From NCBI RefSeq assembly GCF_030812335.1, contig NZ_JAUSSN010000003.1, positions 62,001 through 126,000 of the forward strand: a stretch of DNA of 64,000 nt, read 5' to 3'. A model generated the notes under the pieces. That model did not search any database. It saw only the letters and a list, made by a program, of their open reading frames with translations, and had not been told where the DNA came from. Shown here one piece after another: positions 30,131 to 38,568 of the stretch (the stretch's first letter is position 1; the number at the start of each line of letters is the position of its first letter). This DNA is from Pseudarthrobacter oxydans. Lineage in GTDB: Bacteria; Actinomycetota; Actinomycetes; Actinomycetales; Micrococcaceae. Both the position numbers and the translations under genes were made by a program.

Positions 30131-30955
30131 CTAAGCAAGCTGGCGGTGGAGCTGGGCCAGGCGGGCGAGGACCGAAGCGTCTACCACTTCGTCACCAACC
30201 TGGATCCGGATGCCACCGATCAGTGCCGGGTCAACGTTCATGTTGATCTTGAGCTCGCGCCCGTAAAGGGCATTCAGCCCCGCCTGCAGACGGCTGGTCT
30301 GTGTCTCCGTCAGCGGACGGGTGACGCTGACCGTTGCAATCCAGCGCTGCTGGCGCTTGGCTGCAAGCTCCGCGAAACGACGAACGAGCTTGGTTACCTT
30401 GAGGCCACGCGGCTGCGAAACCGCCTGTCCGATAAGGACCTTCGCTTCCTCGCTTGCACTCGGTACGAGCTTTTCGGCGAGGGCAACCTTGGCGGCCGCG
30501 CTTGCCTGCGGCTCGGACACAGCACGCTGTACCTCGTGGTTGGACTCGACAGCCTGGTTGAAGGCGAACAGATCGTTCTCCAGCGTTTCCAGGCCCGTGA
30601 TCCCCGAGGCAGAGACGGCAGACTTATTCTCAGCAACGGCAATTACCACCGAAGCGGCAAGAGTCTCGAGTGCATCGCCGATATCCCGGGCCGACGCCCA
30701 GCGTGAGCTGGCCAGTCCGCTCACGATATCCACAGCATCCGCGGAGACTTTTCCGCCGAAGAGCTGCTTGATAAGCGCCGACTTTTCGTCACCGCTGCGG
30801 GACGGGTCAGTCAGGGCGCGGCGCAAGCCAGCAGAGCTGTCCACCGTTCCCAGGATTCCGAAGAGTTCCTTAGCCAACTGCAGCGAGGCAAATGGAAGCT
30901 TGGCTTCCAGCGCCACCAAAGCCGCGGTGAGCGATTCGCTCGATACACCTGCCAT
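30131..30955 (-). CDS. atpH: F1 ATP synthase delta subunit
   Basis: 274 residues, longer than the ~180 of E. coli, as in other actinobacterial OSCP-type subunits with an extra N-terminal section. The C-terminal TVSVTRPLTETQTSRLQAGL and PALIGGIRIQVGDEVVDASV are the delta signature. The start overlaps the atpF stop (TAATG). Confidence 0.95.
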   Translation of the reverse strand: MAGVSSESLTAALVALEAKLPFASLQLAKELFGILGTVDSSAGLRRALTDPSRSGDEKSALIKQLFGGKVSADAVDIVSGLASSRWASARDIGDALETLAASVVIAVAENKSAVSASGITGLETLENDLFAFNQAVESNHEVQRAVSEPQASAAAKVALAEKLVPSASEEAKVLIGQAVSQPRGLKVTKLVRRFAELAAKRQQRWIATVSVTRPLTETQTSRLQAGLNALYGRELKINMNVDPALIGGIRIQVGDEVVDASVLARLAQLHRQLA

Positions 30956-31503
30956 TACTTAGCTGCACCTGCGTTCTGGTTCTCCAGATCTGCCAGGAAG
31001 CGGTCAACCACACGGGCTGAACGCGCGTCGTCCTCGAGGGACTCGCCAACAATGCGGCCCGCCAGGGTGGTGGCCAGCGTGCCAACTTCCGTGCGCAGCG
31101 ACACAACGGCCGCCTGGCGCTCGGACTGGATCGCCGCATGCGCCTGGGCCGTGATGCGGGCAGACTCGAGCGCTGCCTTCTCCTTCAGGTCCGCAAGGAT
31201 CTGAGCGCCTTCGGCACGTGCTTCCTCGCGGATGCGGTTGGCCTCGGCACGGGCATCGGTGAGCTGCTGCTTGTACTCTTCGAGGGCAGCGGAAGCCTCT
31301 GCCTGGGCCTTTTCAGCCTTGGCTATGCCGCCTTCAATGGCCTCCGCACGCTCTGCGAAGGTCTTCTCGAACATCGGGACAACGTACTTGACCACGATGA
31401 ACATGAGAACAGCGAAGCCGGCGAAGACGACAAGCATTTCCCAGGGATTGGGAACCAGAGGGTTAGTGCCCTCTGTGGCGGCTGAGATGATCAGCTGATT
31501 CAT
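30955..31503 (-). CDS. atpF: Fo ATP synthase subunit b
   Basis: 182 residues. One membrane helix (NPWEMLVVFAGFAVLMFIVVKYVV, around 19-42) is followed by a long charged, Ala/Glu-rich coiled coil forming the peripheral stalk. One-base overlap with atpH. Confidence 0.96.
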   Translation of the reverse strand: MNQLIISAATEGTNPLVPNPWEMLVVFAGFAVLMFIVVKYVVPMFEKTFAERAEAIEGGIAKAEKAQAEASAALEEYKQQLTDARAEANRIREEARAEGAQILADLKEKAALESARITAQAHAAIQSERQAAVVSLRTEVGTLATTLAGRIVGESLEDDARSARVVDRFLADLENQNAGAAK

Positions 31504-31560
31504 AATTCACCCGTCCTTATCTACTCGGTTCTGGATGTTCGCTTAGTTCTAAAGTTCAGA

Positions 31561-31764
31561 CTAAAGAACGAACGCGAAGACCAGGCCGAGGATGGCGAGG
31601 GCTTCAGTCAGCGCGAGGCCGAGGAATGCGATCGGCTGGAGCACACGCTGTGCCTCCGGCTGACGTGCTACGCCGTTGATGTAAGCGGCGAACACGAGAC
31701 CAACACCGATACCACCGCCGATTGCGGACAGACCGTAACCTACGAGGTTGAGATTGCCTTCCAT
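31561..31764 (-). CDS. atpE: Fo ATP synthase subunit c
   Basis: 67-residue hairpin of two helices joined by the polar ARQPEAQ loop (33-39). The proton-carrying carboxylate is Glu54 in [12 protein letters not shown]. The Gly-rich first helix ([14 protein letters not shown]) packs the ring. The very strong ribosome site AAAGGAAAAAA fits its high stoichiometry. Nothing suggests sodium coupling. Confidence 0.97.
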   Translation of the reverse strand: MEGNLNLVGYGLSAIGGGIGVGLVFAAYINGVARQPEAQRVLQPIAFLGLALTEALAILGLVFAFVL

Positions 31765-31841
31765 TTTTTTCCTTTCAAGATGCCATCTATGTGGCAGGTT
31801 GTTTGGTGTACTTCATCCCCCGAGGGGAAGATTTTGGGTGC

Positions 31842-32642
31842 CTAGTGGCTATCCGCGTGCAGCGCGCCTTCGATGTAGATCGCGGTCAGCAGCGTGAACA
31901 CGTACGCCTGCAGGACCATGATCAGCGCTTCCAGCATGTACATGGCGATCGCACCGCCAAGGACGAGAACTGAAGCGCCCTTCAGCAGGAGGTTCTCCTG
32001 CGTGACGAGGTACTCGATGCCCGAACCGGCGATCATGACGATCAGGTGGCCGGCCAGCATGGTCGCGAACAAACGGAGGCTGTGCGTGACCGGGCGGACC
32101 AGGAAGTTGGAGATGATCTCGATCGGAATGACGATCGGAAGAATGTAGCCCGGGACTCCGGACGGCACGGTGGCCAGCTTGAAGTACTTCAGGCCGTTCT
32201 TCTTGACGCCGATGACGATCCACGTGACATACACGATTCCGGCCATCACGTAGGCGCCGCCGACATGCGAGAAGGTGGGGAGCTGGATCAACGGAATTGC
32301 GCCGTAGATATTGTTCACCAGGATGAAGAAAAACAGGCTGAACAACAGCGGGACGTACTTCATGAAGTCTTTGCCGCCGATGATGTCCTTGCCGATGCCG
32401 TTGCGGACGAAGCCGTAGGCGGCCTCACCGGCGAACTGGAGCCTGCCGGGGACGAGCTGACCCTTGCGGGCAGCCATCAGAAAGAATGCGGCGATAATAA
32501 CGACCGAAAGGATTACCAGCAGCATCTGCTTGGAGAATCCGTCGGCCGCCCCCCACGGCACGATTGCCGGCAGGTGGATTTCTTCAATTCCAGGAGGCGT
32601 AAAAGTTCCTGAATTCTGGGCCGGGAGCGCAAGCGCGATCAA
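31842..32642 (-). CDS. atpB: Fo ATP synthase subunit a
   Basis: 266-residue multi-helix protein forming the proton half-channels. The essential Arg is in PVTHSLRLFATMLAGHLI. Start codon is TTG at 32642, supported by AGAGGAAA 4 nt upstream; a weak start may limit subunit a relative to c. C-terminal VLQAYVFTLLTAIYIEGAL is typical. Confidence 0.96.
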   Translation of the reverse strand: MIALALPAQNSGTFTPPGIEEIHLPAIVPWGAADGFSKQMLLVILSVVIIAAFFLMAARKGQLVPGRLQFAGEAAYGFVRNGIGKDIIGGKDFMKYVPLLFSLFFFILVNNIYGAIPLIQLPTFSHVGGAYVMAGIVYVTWIVIGVKKNGLKYFKLATVPSGVPGYILPIVIPIEIISNFLVRPVTHSLRLFATMLAGHLIVMIAGSGIEYLVTQENLLLKGASVLVLGGAIAMYMLEALIMVLQAYVFTLLTAIYIEGALHADSH

Positions 32643-32733
32643 CGCGTTTCCTCTCTGCAGTGTCCATCATTGGGCGTTGGCCGGGGAAAGGCAACGTTGC
32701 TGTCGCATTCTCCCCGTGTGAAATTATTTGGCA

Positions 32734-33063
32734 TTACTGATCCTCGTCCTGAGACGGGCCACGTGCAGCATTGTCCCCGCCGGCGGATTTATCCGGGCTG
32801 GTGAGGCCGTGCATATGAGAAAGATAGAACCCTCCCGCGGCTCCCAACAGGGCGCCTGCGAGCACAATCCAGCGGGTTCCCCACAGATTATCCAGACCCC
32901 ACCCTATCAAACTCCAGACGAGGATTCCGCCAACAATGTAGCTGAAGACGGCGATGCCGGCGTTGTATCCGCCGTCGCGTCCGTTGTCGGATACACCGGG
33001 GGCTCCGGTCGTTTTTGCGGGGGTGCGGGGCTTGTTCGTGGGGCGCTCTTTGCGGCTAAACAT
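32734..33063 (-). CDS. AtpZ/AtpI family ATP synthase-associated protein
   Basis: 109 residues with a charged N-terminus and two membrane helices (AGIAVFSYIVGGILVWSLIGWGLD and WIVLAGALLGAAGGFYLSHMHGL), the AtpZ/AtpI layout linked to c-ring assembly or Mg transport. It overlaps the preceding gene by 8 bases and lies upstream of atpB. Confidence 0.85.
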   Translation of the reverse strand: MFSRKERPTNKPRTPAKTTGAPGVSDNGRDGGYNAGIAVFSYIVGGILVWSLIGWGLDNLWGTRWIVLAGALLGAAGGFYLSHMHGLTSPDKSAGGDNAARGPSQDEDQ

Positions 33064-33541
33064 CGGTGCCGCCTTCCGGGGTCTCGGGGTCGTTGTAGAG
33101 CTGGAGCCGGGCCTTGCTGAAACCGTAGATTTCGGCGGCCTGCCACAGGACCACGGTCACGACGGCGCCGGCCAGGAACCAGCGCCCGTTCAGCCACTCG
33201 GGGCTGCCGATGGCAAACAGCACCACGGCAAAACCGACGACCTTGATGAAATAGGTGGCCGCGAACAGGCCGATGGCCCCGGAGGAGTGATTGCGGCCGC
33301 CGAAGTGGCCGACCAGGAGGCTGATCGAAAAGAAAGCGATAACCAGCACGCCGCCAAAGAGGGACGACAGCGCCGCAGCCATACTGTCGAAAAGGAGCGC
33401 CGCCAGGCTGGTGAGCATTAGGGCGCCGCCGCCAACGGCCGAACTGATGGCCAGCAGCCGCAGCCACAATGATTTTGTGGGACCTGAGACACCAACGTCT
33501 CCGGCGCCGGACGTTCGTCCGGGTTCGGCGTTGGAGGTCAT
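33056..33541 (-). CDS. ATP synthase subunit I-like four-helix membrane protein
   Basis: 161 residues from the ATG at 33541. Four hydrophobic helices are visible (LLAISSAVGGGALMLTSLAALLF; ALSSLFGGVLVIAFFSISLLVG; IGLFAATYFIKVVGFAVVLFAIG; FLAGAVVTVVLWQAAEIYGF). It is the first gene of the ATP synthase operon. A TTG 12 codons upstream is an alternative start. AtpI-like by position and shape; exact role is inferred. Confidence 0.75.
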   Translation of the reverse strand: MTSNAEPGRTSGAGDVGVSGPTKSLWLRLLAISSAVGGGALMLTSLAALLFDSMAAALSSLFGGVLVIAFFSISLLVGHFGGRNHSSGAIGLFAATYFIKVVGFAVVLFAIGSPEWLNGRWFLAGAVVTVVLWQAAEIYGFSKARLQLYNDPETPEGGTDV

Positions 33542-33604
33542 GAGATCCCAATCGTCGAGGCGTGGTGTGCTGGTCAAAGTCGCGCGGCGAAGGACCGCAC
33601 ATGA

Positions 33605-33610
33605 ATTCTA
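33605..33610 (-). promoter_or_regulatory. Candidate -10 (TAGAAT) of the ATP synthase operon
   Basis: TAGAAT on the minus strand is 63 nt before the first operon ATG, with AT-rich DNA upstream (TTCCGA 17 nt away as a weak -35). No other strong hexamer is seen in the 120-bp gap. Confidence 0.4.
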
Positions 33611-33664
33611 CATGAGATAGAAATTATTCGGAAAAGCCTTGCAGGGGGCGATTCCCCTGCGGCG

Positions 33665-34798
33665 TCATTCTTCCTCGGCCGAAGAGCGCGGCCCCAGTCC
33701 CGGCGCCCGGTGGCGCAGGTACGGCCACGCCGTCACGCCGGCCATGATGGTCATTGCGGCCACGTTCGCGACCATAACGACCTGCCACTGGAAGATGGCG
33801 AGGGCGAGGCCTCCGAACGCCAGCACACAGGTCCACAGGTACATCAGGATGACGGCGCCGCGGTGTGAATACCCGATATCCAGGAGCTTGTGGTGCAGGT
33901 GGCCGCGGTCCGCCGACCACGGCGACCGCCCGAGCGCGGTGCGGCGCACGACGGCCAGGCCGAGGTCCAGCAGCGGCAGGAACAGCACCGCAAAGGGAAG
34001 CAGGATCGGGATGATGGTGGGGATGCCGTTGGCCCGGTCATAAAGCCCGGACGTGATCTGGCCGGTGGACACAATGCCCGCCGAGGCCATGATCAGGCCG
34101 ATCAGCATGGCCCCGGAGTCACCCATGAAGATCTTGGCAGGGAACCAGTTGTGCGGCAGGAAGCCGATGCACGCGCCGACGAGCACGGCGGTCAGCAGGG
34201 TGGCCAGGTCCGAGCGGTCCAGCAGGATGGCCGTCCGGTGCACCCAGTACGCCGTCAGGAAGAACGCCGTGCCCCCGATGATGGCCACGCCCGCAGCCAG
34301 CCCGTCCAGGCCGTCGATGAAGTTGAACGCGTTCATCGTCGTCACGATCAGCCCGGCCGTCAGCGCGATACTCACCGCATCGCTTTCGATCACATACGGC
34401 TCGGGGACGAACGGAATGATGGTCATCCGGACGCCCCAGATCGCCACCACCAGGGCCGCGGCGCTTTGGCCGATGAGTTTGACCCACCAGCGCAGGTCCA
34501 GCAGGTCATCCGCCACGCCGACCAGCACGATCACGGCTGCGCCCGCGAGGATCCCCCAGGGTGCGTCGTTGTTACGGTAGATGTCCTTAACGAAGAAAGA
34601 CTGGCTGGCGATCAGCAGCGCCACGAAGAACCCGGCAAAGATTCCCAGGCCGCCGAGCCTCGACACGGGGGTCGAGTGCATGTCCCGGCTGCGGATCGGG
34701 GAGAACAGCTCCATCCGGTTGCCGACATAGCGGGCACCCCAGGTCGCTGTGTAGCTCACGACTGCCGCTGAGAGCATCATGAGCAGGTACATAATCAC
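33665..34798 (-). CDS. WecA/TagO-type undecaprenyl-phosphate sugar-1-phosphate transferase
   Basis: A 377-residue polytopic protein that starts lipid-linked glycopolymer synthesis by loading a HexNAc-1-phosphate on undecaprenyl phosphate. MraY/WecA motifs: DMHSTPVSRLGGLGIF, the Asp pair in VGVADDLLDLRWW, NAFNFIDGLDGLAAG, FMGDSGAMLIG and the HHKLLDIGYSHR loop. GTG at 34798 gives the N-terminus VIMYLLMM; ATG at 34792 is equally possible. It is separated from tsaC by two other glycosyltransferase genes. Confidence 0.93.
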   Translation of the reverse strand: MIMYLLMMLSAAVVSYTATWGARYVGNRMELFSPIRSRDMHSTPVSRLGGLGIFAGFFVALLIASQSFFVKDIYRNNDAPWGILAGAAVIVLVGVADDLLDLRWWVKLIGQSAAALVVAIWGVRMTIIPFVPEPYVIESDAVSIALTAGLIVTTMNAFNFIDGLDGLAAGVAIIGGTAFFLTAYWVHRTAILLDRSDLATLLTAVLVGACIGFLPHNWFPAKIFMGDSGAMLIGLIMASAGIVSTGQITSGLYDRANGIPTIIPILLPFAVLFLPLLDLGLAVVRRTALGRSPWSADRGHLHHKLLDIGYSHRGAVILMYLWTCVLAFGGLALAIFQWQVVMVANVAAMTIMAGVTAWPYLRHRAPGLGPRSSAEEE

Positions 34799-35094
34799 TG
34801 CGAAGACACCCGCTTGGAGCCGTCCGCACAGGGCACACCCGGTTTCACAGCCCGGAGCCACGGTGATGCTGCGTGGCTCCGGGGGTGGGGTGAACTCAGT
34901 TGCTGTGGGTCTGTCTTGCGATAAATGAAACTTCTCCGTCGCCGCGCGCAGGGCAGGCAGTGCGTAGTGCCTGACAGGGCTGTATTACAGTGGACTCTAG
35001 TCAAGATACTAACGCCAACGGCCACTTGTCTTCGCGTCACACGGCCCATCGCCGGCGGGAAAACCACCGGCGGCCGTGCTGAAAGGAACACTCG

Positions 35095-35991
35095 ATGACC
35101 CTGTCGGTTGCAGTTGCCGCCGTGACGTTTGACCGTCCCCGGGAGCTGGCAGTTCTGCTGAACGCCATCAACAACCAGACGGCATCGGTTCGTTCAATAT
35201 GCCTTGTCGACTCCGGCACGGTTCCCGCCCAGGACGTCGCGCGGGCGCACGAAAATGTGGATTACGTCCGGTCCGAGGCCAACCTCGGCGGTGCGGGAGG
35301 CTTCTCCCTCGCGATCCTCAAGGCCGTCGCCACCGGCGCCGAGTGGATCTGGATGATGGACGACGACGCCGAGCCCGCCGACCCGGAATGCCTCGCCACG
35401 CTCGTCCGCGAGGCGGAGGCCCGGGACCTCGAAGCCGTTGTCCCGCTCGTGGTTGCCCCCGGCCACCCCGACCGGCTCTCCTTCTTCTTCCGCCTGGACG
35501 GCAAGGTCACCCACGACCGCGCCGAGGTGGAGAAGATCGGTTTCCTGCCGGACGACGGCCACTTCTTCAACGGCGCGCTGATCCGCTCGGATGTCTTTTT
35601 CAAGGTTGGCCTGCCGGACATGCGCCTGTTCATCCGCGGGGACGAGGTGGACTTCACTATCCGGCTCCGCAAGGCCGGCATCCGCTTCGGCACCGTCACG
35701 ACGACGGCGATCACGCACCCCCACGCTTTTTCCGAGACCAAACACGTCTATGGCGCCCGGTGGCACGTCATCGTGCCGGAGTCGGCCTTCAAGCGCTACT
35801 TCTATTACCGGAACCGCGGGTACCTCATCCGCCGCCACTTCCGGATTAAGTCGTTCGTCGCGGACGTTGGCGGCTACCTCGGCTATTTCCTGCAGCGCGG
35901 CGATCTCCGCGGCCTGGCCGACTGGTTCGGGGCTTTTTCCGCCGGGTTGCGCGGCAAGGGCTTTGGCCCCCTCAAGGACCAGAAGTTCTAG
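35095..35991 (+). CDS. GT2 glycosyltransferase, galactofuranosyltransferase-like
   Basis: 298 residues. The GT-A fold has VAVAAVTFDRPRELAVLL, NLGGAGGFSLAI, the DxD-type WMMDDDAEPAD, and DEVDFTIRLRKAGI for the acceptor/base region. The NLGGAGGF and FIRGDEVDF patterns resemble GlfT-like and rhamnosyltransferase enzymes of actinobacterial cell walls. No membrane helix. AAAGGA precedes the ATG by 8 nt. The gene runs against the surrounding minus-strand genes and converges on wecG with stop codons sharing CTAG. Confidence 0.88.
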   Translation: MTLSVAVAAVTFDRPRELAVLLNAINNQTASVRSICLVDSGTVPAQDVARAHENVDYVRSEANLGGAGGFSLAILKAVATGAEWIWMMDDDAEPADPECLATLVREAEARDLEAVVPLVVAPGHPDRLSFFFRLDGKVTHDRAEVEKIGFLPDDGHFFNGALIRSDVFFKVGLPDMRLFIRGDEVDFTIRLRKAGIRFGTVTTTAITHPHAFSETKHVYGARWHVIVPESAFKRYFYYRNRGYLIRRHFRIKSFVADVGGYLGYFLQRGDLRGLADWFGAFSAGLRGKGFGPLKDQKF

Positions 35992-36755
35992 CGCCCGGGC
36001 TGTAGCCGGCGCCGGATCAGCAGCCCGGCGAGCAGCCAGGGCTCGCCGAAGACCCGGTACGCGACCCGCCGGGGGTGCAGGACCAGCCGCCAGGCCCATT
36101 CCAGGCCGAGGCGTCCGAGCCACCGCGGTGCCAGTTTCTGGATCCCCGCAATCTGCTCGATCGCGCCGCCAACGGCACAGTAGACCGCCGGGGGCAGCGT
36201 TGCCAGCCGGCGCGTGAGAACCTGCTCCTGCAGCGGCATGCCCAGCCCGACCAGCACCAGCTGCGGCCGGAACTCCGCGAGCCATGTGACGGCCGAATCC
36301 TCGAGCTCCTCGTTCCAGCCCTCCCCCGGCAGTCCGGCCACCCGGGCCTGCGGGACCAGGGCCGCGAGCCGGGCCACGGCCTGGGAGTTCGCCTCGGGTC
36401 CGGCTCCGATCACGGCGATCCGCTCCAGACCTTCGACGTCGGCCAGCGCAGGGATCCAGTCCGTGGAACCCAGCCGGTAGTCCATGACGGGCCCCCCGCC
36501 CTGCCGTGCGCCGCTGCCGCGGGCCCAGAGCATCAGCACCGGCGCGCCGTCGATCAGGACCACGTCGCTTTGATCGTAGAACGCCCGGAAGGCCGGGTCG
36601 GAGTGGCACAGTGTGACGCTGTGCAGGTTGTGTCCCACGACCGTGCGGGTGGTGCCTTCGGCCACGAAGCGGTTCAGGACCCCTGTCAGTTCAGGAACAG
36701 TCAGGGGCGTCGCGTCCACGTCAAGGACGGGGACGCTTTGTCGCTGGAGGATCAT
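35988..36755 (-). CDS. WecG/TagA/CpsF family glycosyltransferase
   Basis: 255-residue GT26 enzyme, the type that adds ManNAc or a related sugar to undecaprenyl-PP-GlcNAc. Motifs are TVVGHNLHSVTLCHSDPAF, VVLIDGAPVLML, ERIAVIGAGPEANSQAVARL, PQLVLVGLGMPLQEQVLTR and VGGAIEQIAG. The start overlaps the tsaC stop (ATGA). With the wecA-like gene this implies a wall teichoic acid-like or other secondary polymer. Confidence 0.92.
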   Translation of the reverse strand: MILQRQSVPVLDVDATPLTVPELTGVLNRFVAEGTTRTVVGHNLHSVTLCHSDPAFRAFYDQSDVVLIDGAPVLMLWARGSGARQGGGPVMDYRLGSTDWIPALADVEGLERIAVIGAGPEANSQAVARLAALVPQARVAGLPGEGWNEELEDSAVTWLAEFRPQLVLVGLGMPLQEQVLTRRLATLPPAVYCAVGGAIEQIAGIQKLAPRWLGRLGLEWAWRLVLHPRRVAYRVFGEPWLLAGLLIRRRLQPGR

Positions 36756-37645
36756 GCGGTGCCGGCCCCCGTGCTGGGACGTTCGACGGGTGCCCCAGTT
36801 TCAACGGGTTCAGGATGTACAGCGGGTGCCACAGTTTCAACCGGTTCAGGATGTACAGCGGGTTCCGCACTTACAGCCGGTTCAGGAACCAAGGCGGGTT
36901 CCGCAGTTTCAGCGGGAACCACGGCGGGTTCCGCGGGCCCGGCAGCTTCCGCCGCCGCGGCCACATCCTCTACAGCTTCCGGTTCCTCGCCGGCGCCCAG
37001 CACGGACGGGACGACCTCGCGGAGCCGTTCCAGGCTGATGGCGCCCTGGCGGACCACCCGCAGCGGCACGGCGGTGGCATCAACGATGGTGGACGGCAGG
37101 GCGTCGGCGCCCTCGGCCGGACGTGGCCCGCCTTCGAGGTACACCTCCACTGACTCCGCAAGCTGGGCTTCGGCCTCGGCTGCGGTCAGCGCGGCCGCCT
37201 GGCCGGTGCGGTTCGCCGAGGACACGGCCAGCGGCCCGGTCAGGGTCAGCAGGTCCTGGGCGACGTCGTCAGCCGGGATCCGCAGGGCGACGGTGCCCTT
37301 GGTCTCGCCAAGGTCCCAGTCCAGGGACGGCTGGGCATGCAGGATCAGCGTGAGTCCGCCCGGCCAGAACGCCTCGGCCAGGCGCCGGGCCTCTGCCGGA
37401 ACGTCCGTGGCGAGGCCGTCGAGGGCATTGAGCCTGGGGATCAGGACCGGCGGCGGCATTTTCCGGCTGCGGCCTTTCGACGCCAGCAGCAGGGTGACCG
37501 CGAGGGGGGAGAACGCATCGGCGGCGATCCCGTACACGGTGTCCGTCGGGAAGACCACGCACTTGTGGTCCCGGATGGCCCGCTGGGCATGTTCAAGTCC
37601 GGCAGCGCGCTGCTCAGCTTCTGTGCAATCGTAGCTAGTCGTCAC
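36752..37645 (-). CDS. tsaC: L-threonylcarbamoyladenylate synthase (TsaC/Sua5) with Pro/Glu/Val-rich tail
   Basis: First enzyme of tRNA t6A modification, condensing threonine, bicarbonate and ATP. The core (residues ~1-215) shows VFPTDTVYGIAADAF, the KGRSRKMPPPVLI substrate loop and SSANRTGQAAA. Beyond it is a ~80-residue tail of Ala/Glu/Pro/Val with PAVHPEPVET occurring twice, encoded by a DNA repeat at about 36797-36870. This is not the Sua5 domain of long homologues. GTG start. Confidence 0.92.
   Translation of the reverse strand: MTTSYDCTEAEQRAAGLEHAQRAIRDHKCVVFPTDTVYGIAADAFSPLAVTLLLASKGRSRKMPPPVLIPRLNALDGLATDVPAEARRLAEAFWPGGLTLILHAQPSLDWDLGETKGTVALRIPADDVAQDLLTLTGPLAVSSANRTGQAAALTAAEAEAQLAESVEVYLEGGPRPAEGADALPSTIVDATAVPLRVVRQGAISLERLREVVPSVLGAGEEPEAVEDVAAAAEAAGPAEPAVVPAETAEPALVPEPAVSAEPAVHPEPVETVAPAVHPEPVETGAPVERPSTGAGTA
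36797..36870 (-). repeat. Tandem repeat in the tsaC 3' coding region
   Basis: Two near-identical ~40-nt units containing GGTTCAGGATGTACAGCGGG encode the repeated Pro-Glu-Val segments; shorter related GCGGGTTCCGC motifs continue to about 36940. Confidence 0.7.
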
Positions 37646-37678
37646 TGGCCTATTCTTTCATCACTTCGTTTGCCCGTT

Positions 37679-38551
37679 TCACCGCGAGGCGGCCGGGCAG
37701 GCACGGACGGCGCTGGTGGCCCGGTCCCTGCCGTTGAGGTCACGATGCGTGGCCACCTCGGCCCACAGCCCGGAGCGCTCCAGCATCGCGGCGATCCAGC
37801 CGGCCTGGACTTCGGCGTGTTCCATCACGAAGTAGCCGCCGGGAACCAGCAGCCGGGCCGCGGAGGCTGCAGCCGCCGTCGGAAGCTCCATGCCGTCCGC
37901 TCCCCCGCCGTACAGTGCCTCGGGGGGATCGTGCAGTGCCACTTCGGGTTCGTTGGGGACCGCTTCGGCGGGAATATAGGGCGGATTGGACACGACGACG
38001 TCGAACGTCCCGTTGTGCTCCGGCAGGGCATCGCGCAGATCACCGCGGATCAGGTGGACACCGAGCGGCTGCAGGTTCCGGGCGGCCCAGGCGTGCGCGA
38101 ACTCGCTGAATTCGACGGCGTGGACCTCCGCGCCGGGAACCTCGTGCGCGATGGAGCCGGCGATGGCCCCGGACCCGGTGCCCAGGTCCACCACCTTGGG
38201 ATGTGCCAGGCCCCGCAGCCGGTCGATCACAAGCTGCACGACGGATTCGGTTTCCGGGCGGGGTATGAACACTCCCGGCCCGACGGCCAGCGCCAGGTAG
38301 CGGAAGTGCGCGACGCCGGTGATGTGCTGCAGCGGAATGCGCTGGGCGCGCTCGGCGATGAGCTCCCCGTAGCCGTCCGGGGCGGCGGTGTCGCCCAGCA
38401 TCAGGGCCCGGAGCCGGCCAAGCCCGACGCCGAGCAAATGCTCGGCGAGGAGTTCGGCGTCGGCCCGGGGACTCGGGACGCCCGCGGCGGCCAGGACGGC
38501 GGTGCCCTCGCGGACCGCGTCCGCAAGGCTCCGCCCGGTTCCTTCTGTCAT
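37679..38551 (-). CDS. prmC: Release factor glutamine methyltransferase
   Basis: SAM-dependent methylation of the GGQ glutamine of release factors. 290 residues; VVDLGTGSGAIAGSIA is the SAM loop and VVSNPPYIPAE the NPPY catalytic motif. The N-terminal helical domain starts after SLADAVREG. GTG at 38554 is an in-frame alternative to this ATG. Directly downstream of its substrate gene prfA. Confidence 0.96.
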   Translation of the reverse strand: MTEGTGRSLADAVREGTAVLAAAGVPSPRADAELLAEHLLGVGLGRLRALMLGDTAAPDGYGELIAERAQRIPLQHITGVAHFRYLALAVGPGVFIPRPETESVVQLVIDRLRGLAHPKVVDLGTGSGAIAGSIAHEVPGAEVHAVEFSEFAHAWAARNLQPLGVHLIRGDLRDALPEHNGTFDVVVSNPPYIPAEAVPNEPEVALHDPPEALYGGGADGMELPTAAAASAARLLVPGGYFVMEHAEVQAGWIAAMLERSGLWAEVATHRDLNGRDRATSAVRACPAASR

Positions 38552-38568
38552 CACTGCGCGGGCCGGGA

